Below are positions 50,426 to 61,010 of a stretch of DNA of 64,000 bases, piece by piece. Made by a program: the position numbers and the translations under genes. The DNA is from Sipunculus nudus (taxonomy: Eukaryota; Annelida; Sipuncula; Golfingiida; Sipunculidae): the NCBI GenBank assembly GCA_026874595.1, contig CM049320.1, forward strand, positions 16,130,988-16,194,987. The letters run 5' to 3'. The first letter of the stretch is position 1, and each line of letters opens with the position of its first letter. The notes beneath the pieces were generated by a model. The model ran no database searches and was not told the DNA's origin. It saw only the letters and a list, made by a program, of their open reading frames with translations.

Positions 50426-51480
50426 TACCAGGGAGGACTCATGAAAAAACCTGAAAATAAATGAACTAATAGCACGAGATAATGCTCATATCTTTGCATC
50501 AGCTTTCTAGCAATACCTGGCTTCCTTTAATGTCAATGAAAGACGATAACCTGATAACAATTTAAATGAAGTCAATCCTAAAATACTTTTCTCGACAGAA
50601 ATTACACAAACGTCCGATTAACAGGCTAAATTAACTTAAATTTTTTAACTTTATATAATCTGAACCAAAAACTTTTCTTTTTCAAGTATGAAAAAAAAGT
50701 TTTTGTATTATTTCGATAGTTCCTTTGATTAGGGCGGCTAACCTATATCCCATGCAAACTTAATTTGGTTCAAACAATTATAAATATAGTCCATATATAG
50801 CTGCATGGACAATTGGATGATCGTGCCTCAGACTTAACGCGCGTTTGCTTTCGTTAACTGTCTGTGTGTAGGCCATTATGTGAATTCGTTGATTGTCTCC
50901 GTAAAGAGCATTTATGCGTTCATACCCGTCCGTGTATGTGTTTGTGTGTGTGTTCTCAACATGACTAAACATAATCATGAACGGGATCTCATGAAATTTT
51001 CAGGGTATTTCTGGAATTTGCCAATGAAGAATAGATTAGATTTTGGTGTGGATCATGCATTGATCCGTTTCAGGAGTGTTATCAAGAAGTATTCGCAAAT
51101 GTAAAATCACTCATATACGAATGATATGGGCCGAATGAGTGAATAAAAACACGGGTTCCGGGAGCATCCAACATAAGGAACCCCCACATGCTGAAGGCTT
51201 GCATTTCTTGAATTCAGATTTCTAGTTCTAAATGTAATAGGTAGGTAGATCAATTTTAAATTATATTTTAATTCATTACTATGGTATTTCATAATAGACA
51301 AGATGAAGAGGTAGGCATTTTAGGAAAGCATATAAACGTTTGCTTTAAAATTGTCCCAGTTCTCATGTGACCCGAGAGATCACAATTTACACCTAAATAT
51401 TATATAATCAAAGGAAAGAATCAGGAAAGCGTTATTTTAATTATGAGTGCTCCGTGAATGATAACTTCCTTGAATTCATA

Positions 51481-51744
51481 CAGTAGAACCTCGAATATCC
51501 GAATAGTTTGGGAGCCAAAAACTTTGTTTGGAAATTCGAGGTTACGATTATGCATGCGAGCTACACCTTTATTCAAGGAGTATATTATTGCTACAGAATC
51601 ACATTCGGTAATTTAGGGAAAACATTTTCCGTATGTCTTTTTCTACTTTTTGGTTAATATAGGTAAATTTCCATATTTCATTTTATCATTCGGATAAAGG
51701 ATTTTTCGGAAAAAAACGAGATATGAAAATGCGAGGTTTAACTG
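51481..51744. mobile_element. pogo/Tigger-like MITE, 264 bp
   Basis: The left end CAGTAGAACCTCGAATATCC and the right end, minus strand CAGTTAAACCTCGCATTTTC, form an inverted repeat. TA dinucleotides flank both sides (51479-51480, 51745-51746), as expected for Tc1/mariner-pogo insertion. It is too short to encode a transposase. Confidence 0.72.
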
Positions 51745-52754
51745 TATGTAAACAGATAAAGAAGCGTCAAAGGTATTATATGTACATGAAAATTGGCAAG
51801 CATAAACCCGTAATAAAGGAGATCTTTACCTAGCTTTCATTTCCCGCCACTCACTAAGTGGATTACTTATAAGCGGACCTTAATATAAAAGACGGTTCAA
51901 TTAACTTAACACATTAAAAAAATCTAACAAACACAGAAAAAAAAGAAAAATATGTAGGGCTTAATTAAAGGAGAATCTTGATTGCAAAGGTGAGGCTATG
52001 TTTTAATTGACTTTAAAATGACACCATAAAATATGGCTCCCCATTATTACATCGGACCCTGGTTAAAGTTTAACTTAATCAAATCTTACCCATGTATACT
52101 TGATATTTATCCAAAATAAAGTTATTTAAACATCCAAAGGTCATTGACACATGTATATCTAGGGTTATCATTATCCTGGTTATATTAACGTGTTAAGTGC
52201 TGGGATCAGCCGATCAGGTAACCAGTATGTTGAAAAAGCTTAACAGAAGCGCCTATGTTAGGATATGTGTTAATTGATGCCTCTATGCTGTACTATGGTT
52301 AATTTATATATTAGTGCAAAAATTCTCACAAATTTAATTTATTCCCCAGATTTTCTTAAAAGCGGTTTCGATTTAGTTGGCCGATTTTCGGTGTCACATT
52401 TATGGGCGCGCACGTCCACACTTCTCCGTTTTCGTTCAAAATCGTGATCTTCTGCTGAGCTTGCAACAGCAGGAAACCAAAAACGATATACGTTTTCGCT
52501 TTGTAGCTTGTCGGAAGAAATATGCTATGGCAGAATCTTTATATGCTGGTTAAGCCTTAAGAGAAGAGAGGAACTAGTGGCATACAATTCACATGTATGC
52601 GAACTGAGACAAGAAAAGGAACCGCCCATCATCAATTTTACTAGGTTATCCCCGCATATCTTCAATAGCAGCAGAGACTTTGTGTGATTGGATTTTAATT
52701 TTTATCATAATATGCCGTAGCTATTATATTGCTATTATATTGCTATTAATTTGC

Positions 52755-52975
52755 GTGTCTGAGAGGCTGAGGGTCCTCTCTGCCGAATAACGAAGTTGCT
52801 TTCAAAGTTGCTACGTTGCTAGCAATTTGTCTCCAAGAGCTTGGGGGTTCTCTCTGTCAAATGGCAAAGTTGCTTTCAAAGTCGCGCAATTGCTGGCAAT
52901 TTACGGCTTTGAGATGCTTGGATTCCTCTTTGCCGAAAAGTTGCTTAATTGTTAGTTGGGAATGTGCGAGGGTTG
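52755..52975. repeat. Imperfect tandem repeat, about 73-bp period
   Basis: AAGTTGCTTTCAAAGT occurs near 52,793 and 52,866, with surrounding CTCTCTGYC and GCAATTT words repeated at the same spacing. A third, degraded unit lies near 52,935. No gene is seen from here to 54,550; the area also has phrases around TGTGGCAAAACC and GGTGTGTTTTAG, the latter repeated near 63,925. Confidence 0.6.
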
Positions 52976-54603
52976 ATAACAATTTGCGAAATTGCTCGGG
53001 AAATTGAGGGAATCCGTGCAATATTTCGATAAACTTATACCTGAAATCAGAAAAACCGACAGTTCCCCACCGATATGCTATTACCACAGGTTTTGTCGGA
53101 GGTGTGTTTTAGACAAAAATGGAGCTTGCAACGTCTTATGTTTTCTCCTTTATTACCTAAATGCAGGATAAGGGACTTTTAACAGCTGAGGTGAACCTAT
53201 TGACAAACTGAGGTCTTGAGACAATTGTGGTTTTTGCAGGGCTTCGGTTTTGCCACAGGTATAGATCGCCTAAAGTGTTATTTTCTTCTCTTATTTTGTA
53301 CTATTTGGGTGCAAAATTCAGGAATGGGCAAACATGTGGTATTTCGATTGTTGTAATTTGCCAGGGGTATCGTCATGCCAAAGGTGGTCTGGTACAGCTT
53401 TGGTTTTACTACAGCAACGAAAACAATTTTTTTGTATTACTGTCAGACTGCAAGATATGGGAAAAACACATCTAACAACATATGTCATATTCCAACAGCT
53501 GCGTTTTGACTCGGGTATTATTTTGTTTTACAAGAGGAGTTTGCTACAACAGTAGACAAAATACACCGGTGGCAAAACCATAGGTCTTATTCCCATACTT
53601 GCGTTAGTTCCAATTTTAAACTTAAGAGCATGAAAAGTTTTTACTCCACTGCAGTATTAATTCTAGACTTACCCCTAAGTTCAAACCACACGTGTGGTGT
53701 TCCCCGACAGCAAAATATACGTGAATGGCCAAAACACGGTTTTTCTCGCCTGTGTCAGTTCTTATTATATGACAAAATTACAGTTGTGTTGCAAAACCAG
53801 TTGTGTGGAAAACCACGGCTGTGTGGCAAATCCCACAGCCTGTCAATCCTATATCTTGCACTTCGATAATAAAAGAAAAAATAAATAGATCGAGAAAGTA
53901 CCACACCTGTGAAAAAACAATTAACAGCAAATACTACGGTCGAGGTGTAAGACATCAGGCCTACTACCCGTCAGCTATCAGTATTTGGACTCGCCCATTA
54001 ATCCCACCCCTATTGTTAAGTAGGCTGGCCTACGGCCAGGATTGTTCCGGCCTCCTCACTCTTTTGCGTGCATTTGAATGATGCAGACGCGGGCCACTGG
54101 TCAGCACTAGGTTTAGTCATTTAGACGTGTTAAGGGGCTAAAGGATAATCGACATAAGGCGAAGTCCAGTAGTCTGCCGCGACCCTTCTAGCTCCCTGTT
54201 TATCACGTGTAAATATCAGACTGGCAGTATAATATAAAGGACAGATATTTCGGCTACTTGGTAATTTAAACCTAAAATTCTGTGTTGTTTTATATTATTT
54301 TAGGGAAAAATCCTACAGAGGAATATACTAAGATAATGAAAACCTACTATCCCATACACGGCGGTGTAACAAGTCGGAATGAATACATGTCTTCCGCCCT
54401 CGTATAATGCACACAGACCGCCGTTTGTACGCTCCCGAGGCAGCGGAAATCTTACCCTTCTAAATAAGCTACTAATTTCCATTACGATTTAGGTAATAGG
54501 TCTATAGGTAAAGCGCTGTGTAAAGAGCGTACAGGTACACACACATTACACTAGGTGGCACACAAACGTTACCCTAATATTTTGGCTCCGAACACCCGTG
54601 TGC

Positions 54604-54760
54604 GACACCCCCCCCCCCCCCCCGGCAAGCCAGGGCCTTCATTTCACACCAATCTCCCCCCCCCCCCCCCCCCCTCAGTGGCGTACCTAAGGAGGGGGAG
54701 GGAGCGGCAGAGGTGGTCCGCCCCGGGCAAATTTTTTTTTGGGGGGGGGGGGCGGCATTT
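54604..54760. mobile_element. C/G homopolymer cluster with hAT-like terminus at 54,676
   Basis: Two C-tracts (about 54,607-54,623 and 54,655-54,674) are followed by CAGTGGCGTACCTAAGG (54,676-54,692), a GGGGAGGGAG stretch and a 12-base G-tract near 54,740. The CAGTGGCGTACC end is typical of hAT MITEs. The other end was not found. Confidence 0.4.
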
Positions 54761-55374
54761 CGGGTAATAATGATAATGAAGTGGCATGAGGTGTTCCTCG
54801 AAAAGTACAAATTGTTTTTTTTCAAGATTGGTGAGAAAAGTTTAAATGTTTGGTGTATTTTGGCTGTGTGTCGCTTTTCAAGTATATCAGGAATTATAAA
54901 CTGGGCAGTGGAACCAACCAAATGATTTGTGAATAATCTCTGTAGAGGCAAACTAGACGCAAGAAGAAATACAGATATGTTGTTATTCTTTATTAAATCA
55001 GCGGTCTTGCAATGTCAGAACGCAATCGATAATCTGACCGGTAATGCAAAGGCGTGTATTTCAGGGCGGTCTATACGTTTATAGAAATCCCTAGGGTGCC
55101 CTAACCAGGGAAAACCCTTCAAGAAGACCAATGGCCCTTGGTAGTTTGGGTAGGGTATTGTGCGGAAAATATTATGAAGAATTATGTTTCTCTTTCTGTA
55201 ATAACAATTTACCCAAACTTATTCAGTCGTTATTGTATCTTTTAAGGTCGCATTTCAAATATGAATTTATCATAAATGTCCGGCGGGATGAATCCCCGTG
55301 GGAGTTATATATGCTATAAGTTCAGTATATCAAATATCAGTGTTACTTTTTAAAGTTTTTACCTGAAACAAAAA

Positions 55375-55435
55375 CAGTGGCGGATCCAGAGGTGGGCGGC
55401 CGCCCTCCCCCCCCCCCCCCCCCCCCTCCCCCCGC
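55375..55435. mobile_element. Solitary hAT-like terminus with C-tract
   Basis: CAGTGGCGGATCCAGAGG (55,375-55,392) is followed by GGGCGGCCGCCC and over 20 C. No second end was found nearby. Confidence 0.4.
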
Positions 55436-55925
55436 GAGCTCAAATCATCTCTTATTTTATCCATTTCTTGGTGGTGACTTGAGGCTGTATTCTGACCCAT
55501 GACATGACCATTATGCATTTATAGACCCATTATTTGCACATTTGGCCTTTAAAAAGCTGGCGACTCAAAATATGTGTGTTCTACCAACATGGTTCTTGTG
55601 CACAGATTATTTTAAAACACAGATGTGAAAATCAACAATAAACAGTTTTTTTAACAGATGTTTTCCCTTTAATTGAAGCATTGACTCAAACACAAATGAA
55701 TATTTTTCCCTTTCGCATGCATAAAGAAGAACATACATAGATCATATTTAAGCGATACTAAATGTGGTTCCATTTACATATACCCCCGTCCTATTTATAC
55801 ATACGATTATATCAAGGCAATGGTGGCAAACTAGGCCTAAACAGAAAACAGTTACGCATGAGCATTCACGTTAGAAAACTCCTATTACCGTTTCTTTGAC
55901 GCAGCTAGAATACAAGTCCAAAGAT

Positions 55926-56450
55926 TTATCGTTGCCTCCTGTAATTCACACACTCTCCTATTCGTTTAAAGAAACACTTATATTCCTTTCTCACCTCACT
56001 CACAAACAAAACCCGGGCGATTAAACTTGAAATGCCAGTGCTGTACCTCAGACCATGTAGGACCTTATGAATAACCGGATACTTAAGCGCCGTGTCAAAG
56101 AAAAATTCCAGCATCGCCTCAAAAATCTTAACAGGCATTTGTAGCAGAATAAACTGTGACATGGTGGCCAGCAAACCTAAGTTGATCCGCACGCTCGGTA
56201 ACTCATTTGCATTTCGGGACATGGCTTTCCGCTTCCGGTTTCGGATGATTACGCCACCAATTATAAAGGCAGAGAGAGTTCCGACTGTGAGTAGAGGAAC
56301 CATGAGAAACACCAGGTAGTAGACCAGCTTGGTTACAACGTAATACATGTCCTCCCCGTCACTCTGATATGGGTTCTCATGACGTCTCATTGACGGTGCA
56401 GTGACAGCAATACTGATTGCTATACTTGCAACGATGGACACTACAAGGAA
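55926..56450 (-). CDS. Repeat-ectodomain 7TM receptor, exon 4 (TM4-TM7 and tail)
   Basis: The exon starts after TTTGACAG with FLVVSIVASIAISIAV (TM4) and runs to the stop at 55,926. The second extracellular loop has no cysteine. TM5 is LVYYLVFLMVPLLTVGTLSA and the next eight residues, with its proline. The third intracellular loop is basic (RNRKRKAMSR). TM6 contains LLQMPVK, TM7 is STGISSLIARVLFV, and a basic helix-8-like stretch follows. NPxxY is absent. Residues 1007-1180. The four exons add to 3,543 bp, divisible by three. A GTG in this exon is not a start. Confidence 0.82.
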   Translation of the reverse strand, partial: FLVVSIVASIAISIAVTAPSMRRHENPYQSDGEDMYYVVTKLVYYLVFLMVPLLTVGTLSAFIIGGVIIRNRKRKAMSRNANELPSVRINLGLLATMSQFILLQMPVKIFEAMLEFFFDTALKYPVIHKVLHGLRYSTGISSLIARVLFVSEVRKEYKCFFKRIGECVNYRRQR

Positions 56451-57235
56451 CTGTCAAACAAACTGATGGTCAGGACAGGTAAGAACAAAAAGACGATACA
56501 AGTGTTTACTTGTCAGAAAGATTTCTAGGTTCTGAAAACTCATGGTTCTGCATTATTCAAACCATTGATCTGGTATTCAAACTGTCCTCAACAGGCAACA
56601 ACAACTTTTAAAATGCACACTCAAAAAGATTCAAAGCAATATGAGCTTTAATAAGCAAACATATTATGCAATGTAAGCTAAAATATATCTTGGATATATA
56701 CTTCCCTTCAAAAGAATAACCTTTCATTCACGTGGAATCTTGAAACGATTCACAAGATAAATACCAATAATGGCAGACTAGTGAAATCTGATTTTTTTTT
56801 TTCGATTTAAATAACCGTGTTCTTTGTTCAATAATTTGAACCACATAGCATGGATAAATTCAATTGCAATTCAGTAGGACTTCCTACAGGAGAACGGATA
56901 AACGTTTTAATGCTCATCTACAACAGACAGTCTGCCATTAGAATTTGCAGTATATCTACACAAAAGGCAGGCCGCTATACGGAATCTGATCCATGTGACG
57001 TAACTAATCCTTAGTATCCTATTATTTTATTAATTTCTTAGGGAATGGAGCAGGAATAACAAAATAAAGTATGAAATGTCACTGTCGATTACTTATCCAG
57101 GAGAATATTACTTTGGGCACGCGCAGTTTCTAAAACACAATGAATTTATAGAAAAATATTTACTTAATTCAATATATTTCTTAAATCAATACCTTTTCAT
57201 ATGTTTATTTTTAATAAAAAAAAAGATCGTATTAC

Positions 57236-57546
57236 CCTGCAGTTTTTCTTCCACGTACACCAGACGGCAACCTTTAGTGGAAAGAGCACAGCAATAAAGC
57301 GGTTGGCTGTGAGTTGTATATGCGTCATTCCAGAAAGCAGCGTTCCAAAGTCGGTTATTGCCTGCAAGGCCAAACAAATAATTCCACGGGGTCCACACGA
57401 TGATATATGGAATGTTGCGGCGTGGCATGACAAACATAAAATATCAACGACGGAGACAGTTATGAGTAATAGAGCGATGTTGTTCTTTGACAATGCTTGT
57501 CTCACGCTTCCTGCAATACAGAACCCCTCGCAAACAATGCTGGCAT
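57236..57546 (-). CDS. Repeat-ectodomain 7TM receptor, exon 3 (TM1-TM3)
   Basis: The acceptor TATTTTTTCAG completes the split codon as Tyr. The exon encodes the rest of TM1 (ASIVCEGFCIAGSV), TM2 (IALLLITVSVVDILCLSCHA) and TM3, ending QLTANRFIAVLFPLK. The last motif replaces the class A DRY box and is like the NRF/NRY seen in many invertebrate peptide and chemosensory receptors. Residues 904-1006. The donor is AGG|GTAATA, phase 0. The assignment to rhodopsin-like GPCRs rests on this motif and on helix spacing; the ligand is unknown. Confidence 0.82.
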
Positions 57547-57667
57547 CTGAAAAAATATATGAACTTGTTGTATATAAACTTAAATTCATCATATTATCAA
57601 CTGACACATAGCATTATCATTGCACTTAATAATTAACCAAAATTTGGATTGAATAACCAGTTGAAGA

Positions 57668-57671
<4 letters not shown>

Positions 57672-57715
<44 letters not shown>

Positions 57716-57866
57716 GGCATAATCCTGATCCCCGAACATTCCCACCTGACAATGGCTGAGTGCATCAACACATGATTACATAACCGCACCAACCGTTGAC
57801 AGATCACATCTGAAGATTGCAAATGCATGAAAACACGTGTTAATGTGTAACTGAACATTTTCGTAA

Positions 57867-57907
<41 letters not shown>
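57672..57907. repeat. Two (TA)n tracts in receptor intron 2
   Basis: TA tracts at 57,672-57,712 and 57,875-57,907 flank a 162-bp unique segment inside the intron between receptor exons 2 and 3 (57,547-58,025). Confidence 0.9.
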
Positions 57908-57912
<5 letters not shown>

Positions 57913-58025
57913 GCAGAATGTCCCCACGCTTCATTAATTACATCAAGTTAAACCAGGTAACTTGGGTCTTTCCAGTCATGTCGATTTCAAGCATCGTTTC
58001 AGCACACGATGATTTGTGTACTTAC

Positions 58026-60645
58026 ATGGTAAAGCAACTACGTAAGACATAAAGCTTTTCATCTCTTCTTCCACGTATTCAAGATCAACAGTCGAATCGG
58101 GACAATCCTCAATTGAATTTACCAGTTTCAAATTTTGGACATCTTTGAACTTGCAGTTTTCATGAGCTAATTTCTGCATATCGGCTGCTGAGAGTTGTGT
58201 AGTGTTCACGTTTTTGTCAAGGAAGCAAATTCTTTTTCCTAGATGCCTGTTAAATTTTTTTGATTTCATGTGACCACATAATACCTTGTTTGGCTTCGGA
58301 CAGTCAGTTTTGTTTAAGACTAAGATGACACAGTCTATGATCGGATCAGACATATTCACATATCTTTCGAGACACTGCATGATGTAACTGTAAGATTGAA
58401 ATTTATGCAGAAGCACACAACCTGTCGCCCTGAGTACGTTTTCACTGTCATGTGTTGTGAGGTTATGCATAACCACGCAATCCAGTGGGTGTTTAGCAGC
58501 TAGCGCCTCTGTGAACCGCATCACTGGTGTTGATTTAAGTGATCCTTTCATTCTTTTACAATAATCAGCATTGGTTCCACTATGATTTGACGGTTTCTTT
58601 CCGTCTGTTACATTCAGTCCCGCACTATCGATTGACTGTTTCTTGCCGTCTGTTACATTCAGTCCGGCACTATCGTTGGACTGTTCCTTTCCGTCTGTTA
58701 CATTTAGTCCCGCATTATCGTTTGGCTGTTTCTTTCTGTCTGTTACATTCAGTCCGGCAATATCGTTGGACTGTTTCTTTCCGTCTGTTACATTCAGTCC
58801 GGCACTATCGTTGGACTGTTCCTTTCCGTCTGTTACATTTAGTCCCGCATTATCGTTTGGCTGTTTCTTTCTGTCTGTTACATTCAGTCCGGCACTATCG
58901 TTTGACTGTTTCTTTCTGTCTGTTACATTCAGTCCGGTAGTATCGTTTGACTGTTTCTTCCTGTCTGTTATATTCAGTCCGGCACTATCGTTTGACTCTT
59001 CCTTTCTGTCGGTTACATTCAGTCCCGCACTATCACTTGACTGTTTCTTTCTGTCTGTTACATTCAGTCCGGCACTCTCGTTTGACTGTTTCTTGTCGTC
59101 TGTTTTATTCAGTCCGGCACTATCGTTTGACTCTTCCTTTCTGTCGGTTACATTCAGTCCCGCACTATCACTTGACTGTTTCTTTCTGTCTGTTACATTC
59201 AGTCCGGCACTCTCGTTTGACTGTTTCTTGTCGTCTGTTTTATTCAGTCCGGCACTATCGTTTGACTCTTCCTTTCTGTCGGTTACATTCAGTCCCGCAC
59301 TATCACTTGACTGTTTCTTTCTGTCTGTTACATTCAGTCCGGCACTCTCGTTTGACTGTTTCTTGTCGTCTGTTTTATTCAGTCCGGCACTATCGTTTGA
59401 CTCTTCCTTTCTGTCGGTTACATTCAGTCCCGCACTATCACTTGACTGTTTCTTTCTGTCTGTTACATTCAGTCCGGCACTCTCGTTTGACTGTTTCTTG
59501 TCGTCTGTTTTATTCAGTCCGGCACTATCGTTTGACTCTTCCTTTCTGTCGGTTACATTCAGTCCCGCACTATCACTTGACTGTTTCTTTCTGTCTGTTA
59601 CATTTAGTCCGGCACTATCGTTGGACTGTTCCTTTCCGTCTGTTACATTCAGTCCGGCACTCTCGTTTGACTGTTTCTTGTCGTCTGTTTTATTCAGTCC
59701 GGCACTATCGTTTGACTCTTCCTTTCTGTCGGTTACATTCAGTCCCGCACTATCACTTGACTGTTTATTTCTGTCTGTTACATTCAGTCCGGCACTCTCG
59801 TTTGACTGTTTCTTGTCGTCTGTTTTATTCAGTCCGGCACTATCGTTTGACTCTTCCTTTCTGTCGGTTACATTCAGTCCCGCACTATCACTTGACTGTT
59901 TCTTTCTGTCTGTTACATTCAGTCCGGCACTCTCGTTTGACTGTTTCTTGTCGTCTGTTTTATTCAGTCCGGCACTATCGTTTGACTCTTCCTTTCTGTC
60001 GGTTACATTCAGTCCCGCACTATCACTTGACTGTTTCTTTCTGTCTGTTACATTCAGTCCGGCACTCTCGTTTGACTGTTTCTTGTCGTCTGTTTTATTC
60101 AGTCCGGCACTATCGTTTGACTCTTCCTTTCTGTCGGTTACATTCAGTCCCGCACTATCACTTGACTGTTTCTTTCTGTCTGTTACATTCAGTCCGGCAC
60201 TATCGTTGGACTGTTCCTTTCCGTCTGTTACATTCAGTCCGGCACTCTCGTTTGACTGTTTCTTGTCGTCTGTTTTATTCAGTCCGGCACTATCGTTTGA
60301 CTCTTCCTTTCTGTCGGTTACATTCAGTCCCGCACTATCACTTGACTGTTTCTTTCCGTCTGTTACATTCAGTCCCGCACTATCACTTGACTGTTTCTTT
60401 CTGTCTGTTACATTCAGTCCGGCACTATCGTTGGACTGTTCCTTTCCGTCTGTTACATTCAGTCCGGCACTCTCGTTTGACTGTTTCTTGTCGTCTGTTT
60501 TATTCAGTCCGGCACTCTCGTTTGACTGTTTCTTGTCGTCTGTTTTATTCAGTCCGGCACTCTCGTTTGACTGTTTCTTGTCGTCTGTTTTATTCAGTCT
60601 GGTGTGATCTTTGTTTGAGTTGACGGTTTTCTTTATCAGTCCACC
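58026..60645 (-). CDS. Repeat-ectodomain 7TM receptor, exon 2 (45 repeats plus Cys-rich segment)
   Basis: The exon opens after CTGTTCCAG with GGLIKKTVNSNKDHTR, then 45 tandem 15-residue units of the form GLNVTDRKKQSSDSA (residues 46-719), with NVT/NKT/NIT sequons in every unit and a second NDS/NES sequon in many. A unique part (720-902) follows, with ten cysteines and further sequons. I see no GPS/GAIN motif, EGF or other known module. The last residues, MKSFMSYVVALP, begin transmembrane helix 1, which is split by the intron. The donor is CCAT|GTAAGT, phase 1. An ATG-less extension upstream of the acceptor is not used. The ectodomain is predicted extracellular, hydrophilic and heavily N-glycosylated. 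Confidence 0.85.
58576..60597 (-). repeat. Coding minisatellite, 45-bp unit, 45 copies, 135-bp higher order
   Basis: The receptor ectodomain is encoded by a 45-bp minisatellite. The first unit lacks one codon. Over most of its length the units alternate in triplets (DDKKQSNES, RKKQSSDS, RKEESNDS), so the DNA repeats at 135 bp with near identity, for example 59,0xx to 59,6xx. The five or six units nearest the membrane are more varied (GKEQSND, RKKQPND). Because the period is a multiple of three, all frames tend to stay open on both strands. Confidence 0.95.
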
Positions 60646-60786
60646 CTGGAACAGTTTTGACAAAATTCAATTCTCATTGACATCAATAACAAGATCTTAT
60701 CAAAGCTATGATCATTATTGCTTAATGGAATATGTTAATGTTTCCAAAACAGAATAACGAATTCCGAAGCTAACTTTTGCTGCACA

Positions 60787-60789
<3 letters not shown>

Positions 60790-60850
<61 letters not shown>
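60790..60850. repeat. (TA)n microsatellite in receptor intron 1
   Basis: About 60 bp of AT dinucleotide begin ten bases from the signal-peptide exon donor. Confidence 0.95.
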
Positions 60851-60853
<3 letters not shown>

Positions 60854-60859
60854 ATATAC

Positions 60860-60946
60860 CTGGTCTCCCGAGCAAGAGGAAGCTGCATTTGTGGCAAGAT
60901 ATAATCCAAGTATATACCAACACACTAATGTAGTTGAACTTCTCAT
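60860..60946 (-). CDS. Repeat-ectodomain 7TM receptor, exon 1 (signal peptide)
   Basis: The frame MRSSTTLVCWYILGLYLATN followed by AASSCSGDQ (29 residues) has a short polar start, a hydrophobic core and a small-residue end, as in a signal peptide with cleavage near NAA/SS. The donor is CAG|GTATAT and the phase is 0, which fits exon 2 exactly. It is too short to stand out as an open frame and was found by walking upstream from exon 2. The 5' leader continues to a possible acceptor at 61,010 (TTTCTGTTTAG), and a good donor at 62,735 (GAAT|GTAAGT) could mark an upstream UTR exon. Confidence 0.68.
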
Positions 60947-61010
60947 CTTGATTACAGCTCATTAACTTCTTCTTAGCTGTGTCCGATTTCAAGCTGCTAC
61001 AAAACAGTTA

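Noticed and set aside
54574-54951. Frames rich in proline/glycine around the C/G tracts
   Set aside because: They are translations of homopolymer runs.
58576-60597. CRISPR-like array of regular repeats
   Set aside because: The units are contiguous coding repeats without spacers, in a eukaryotic spliced gene.
58643-60623. Very long plus-strand frames (654 and 558 codons) opposite the receptor repeats
   Set aside because: The 45-bp period keeps all frames open. The minus-strand frame alone has a signal peptide, splice sites in phase and a membrane domain.
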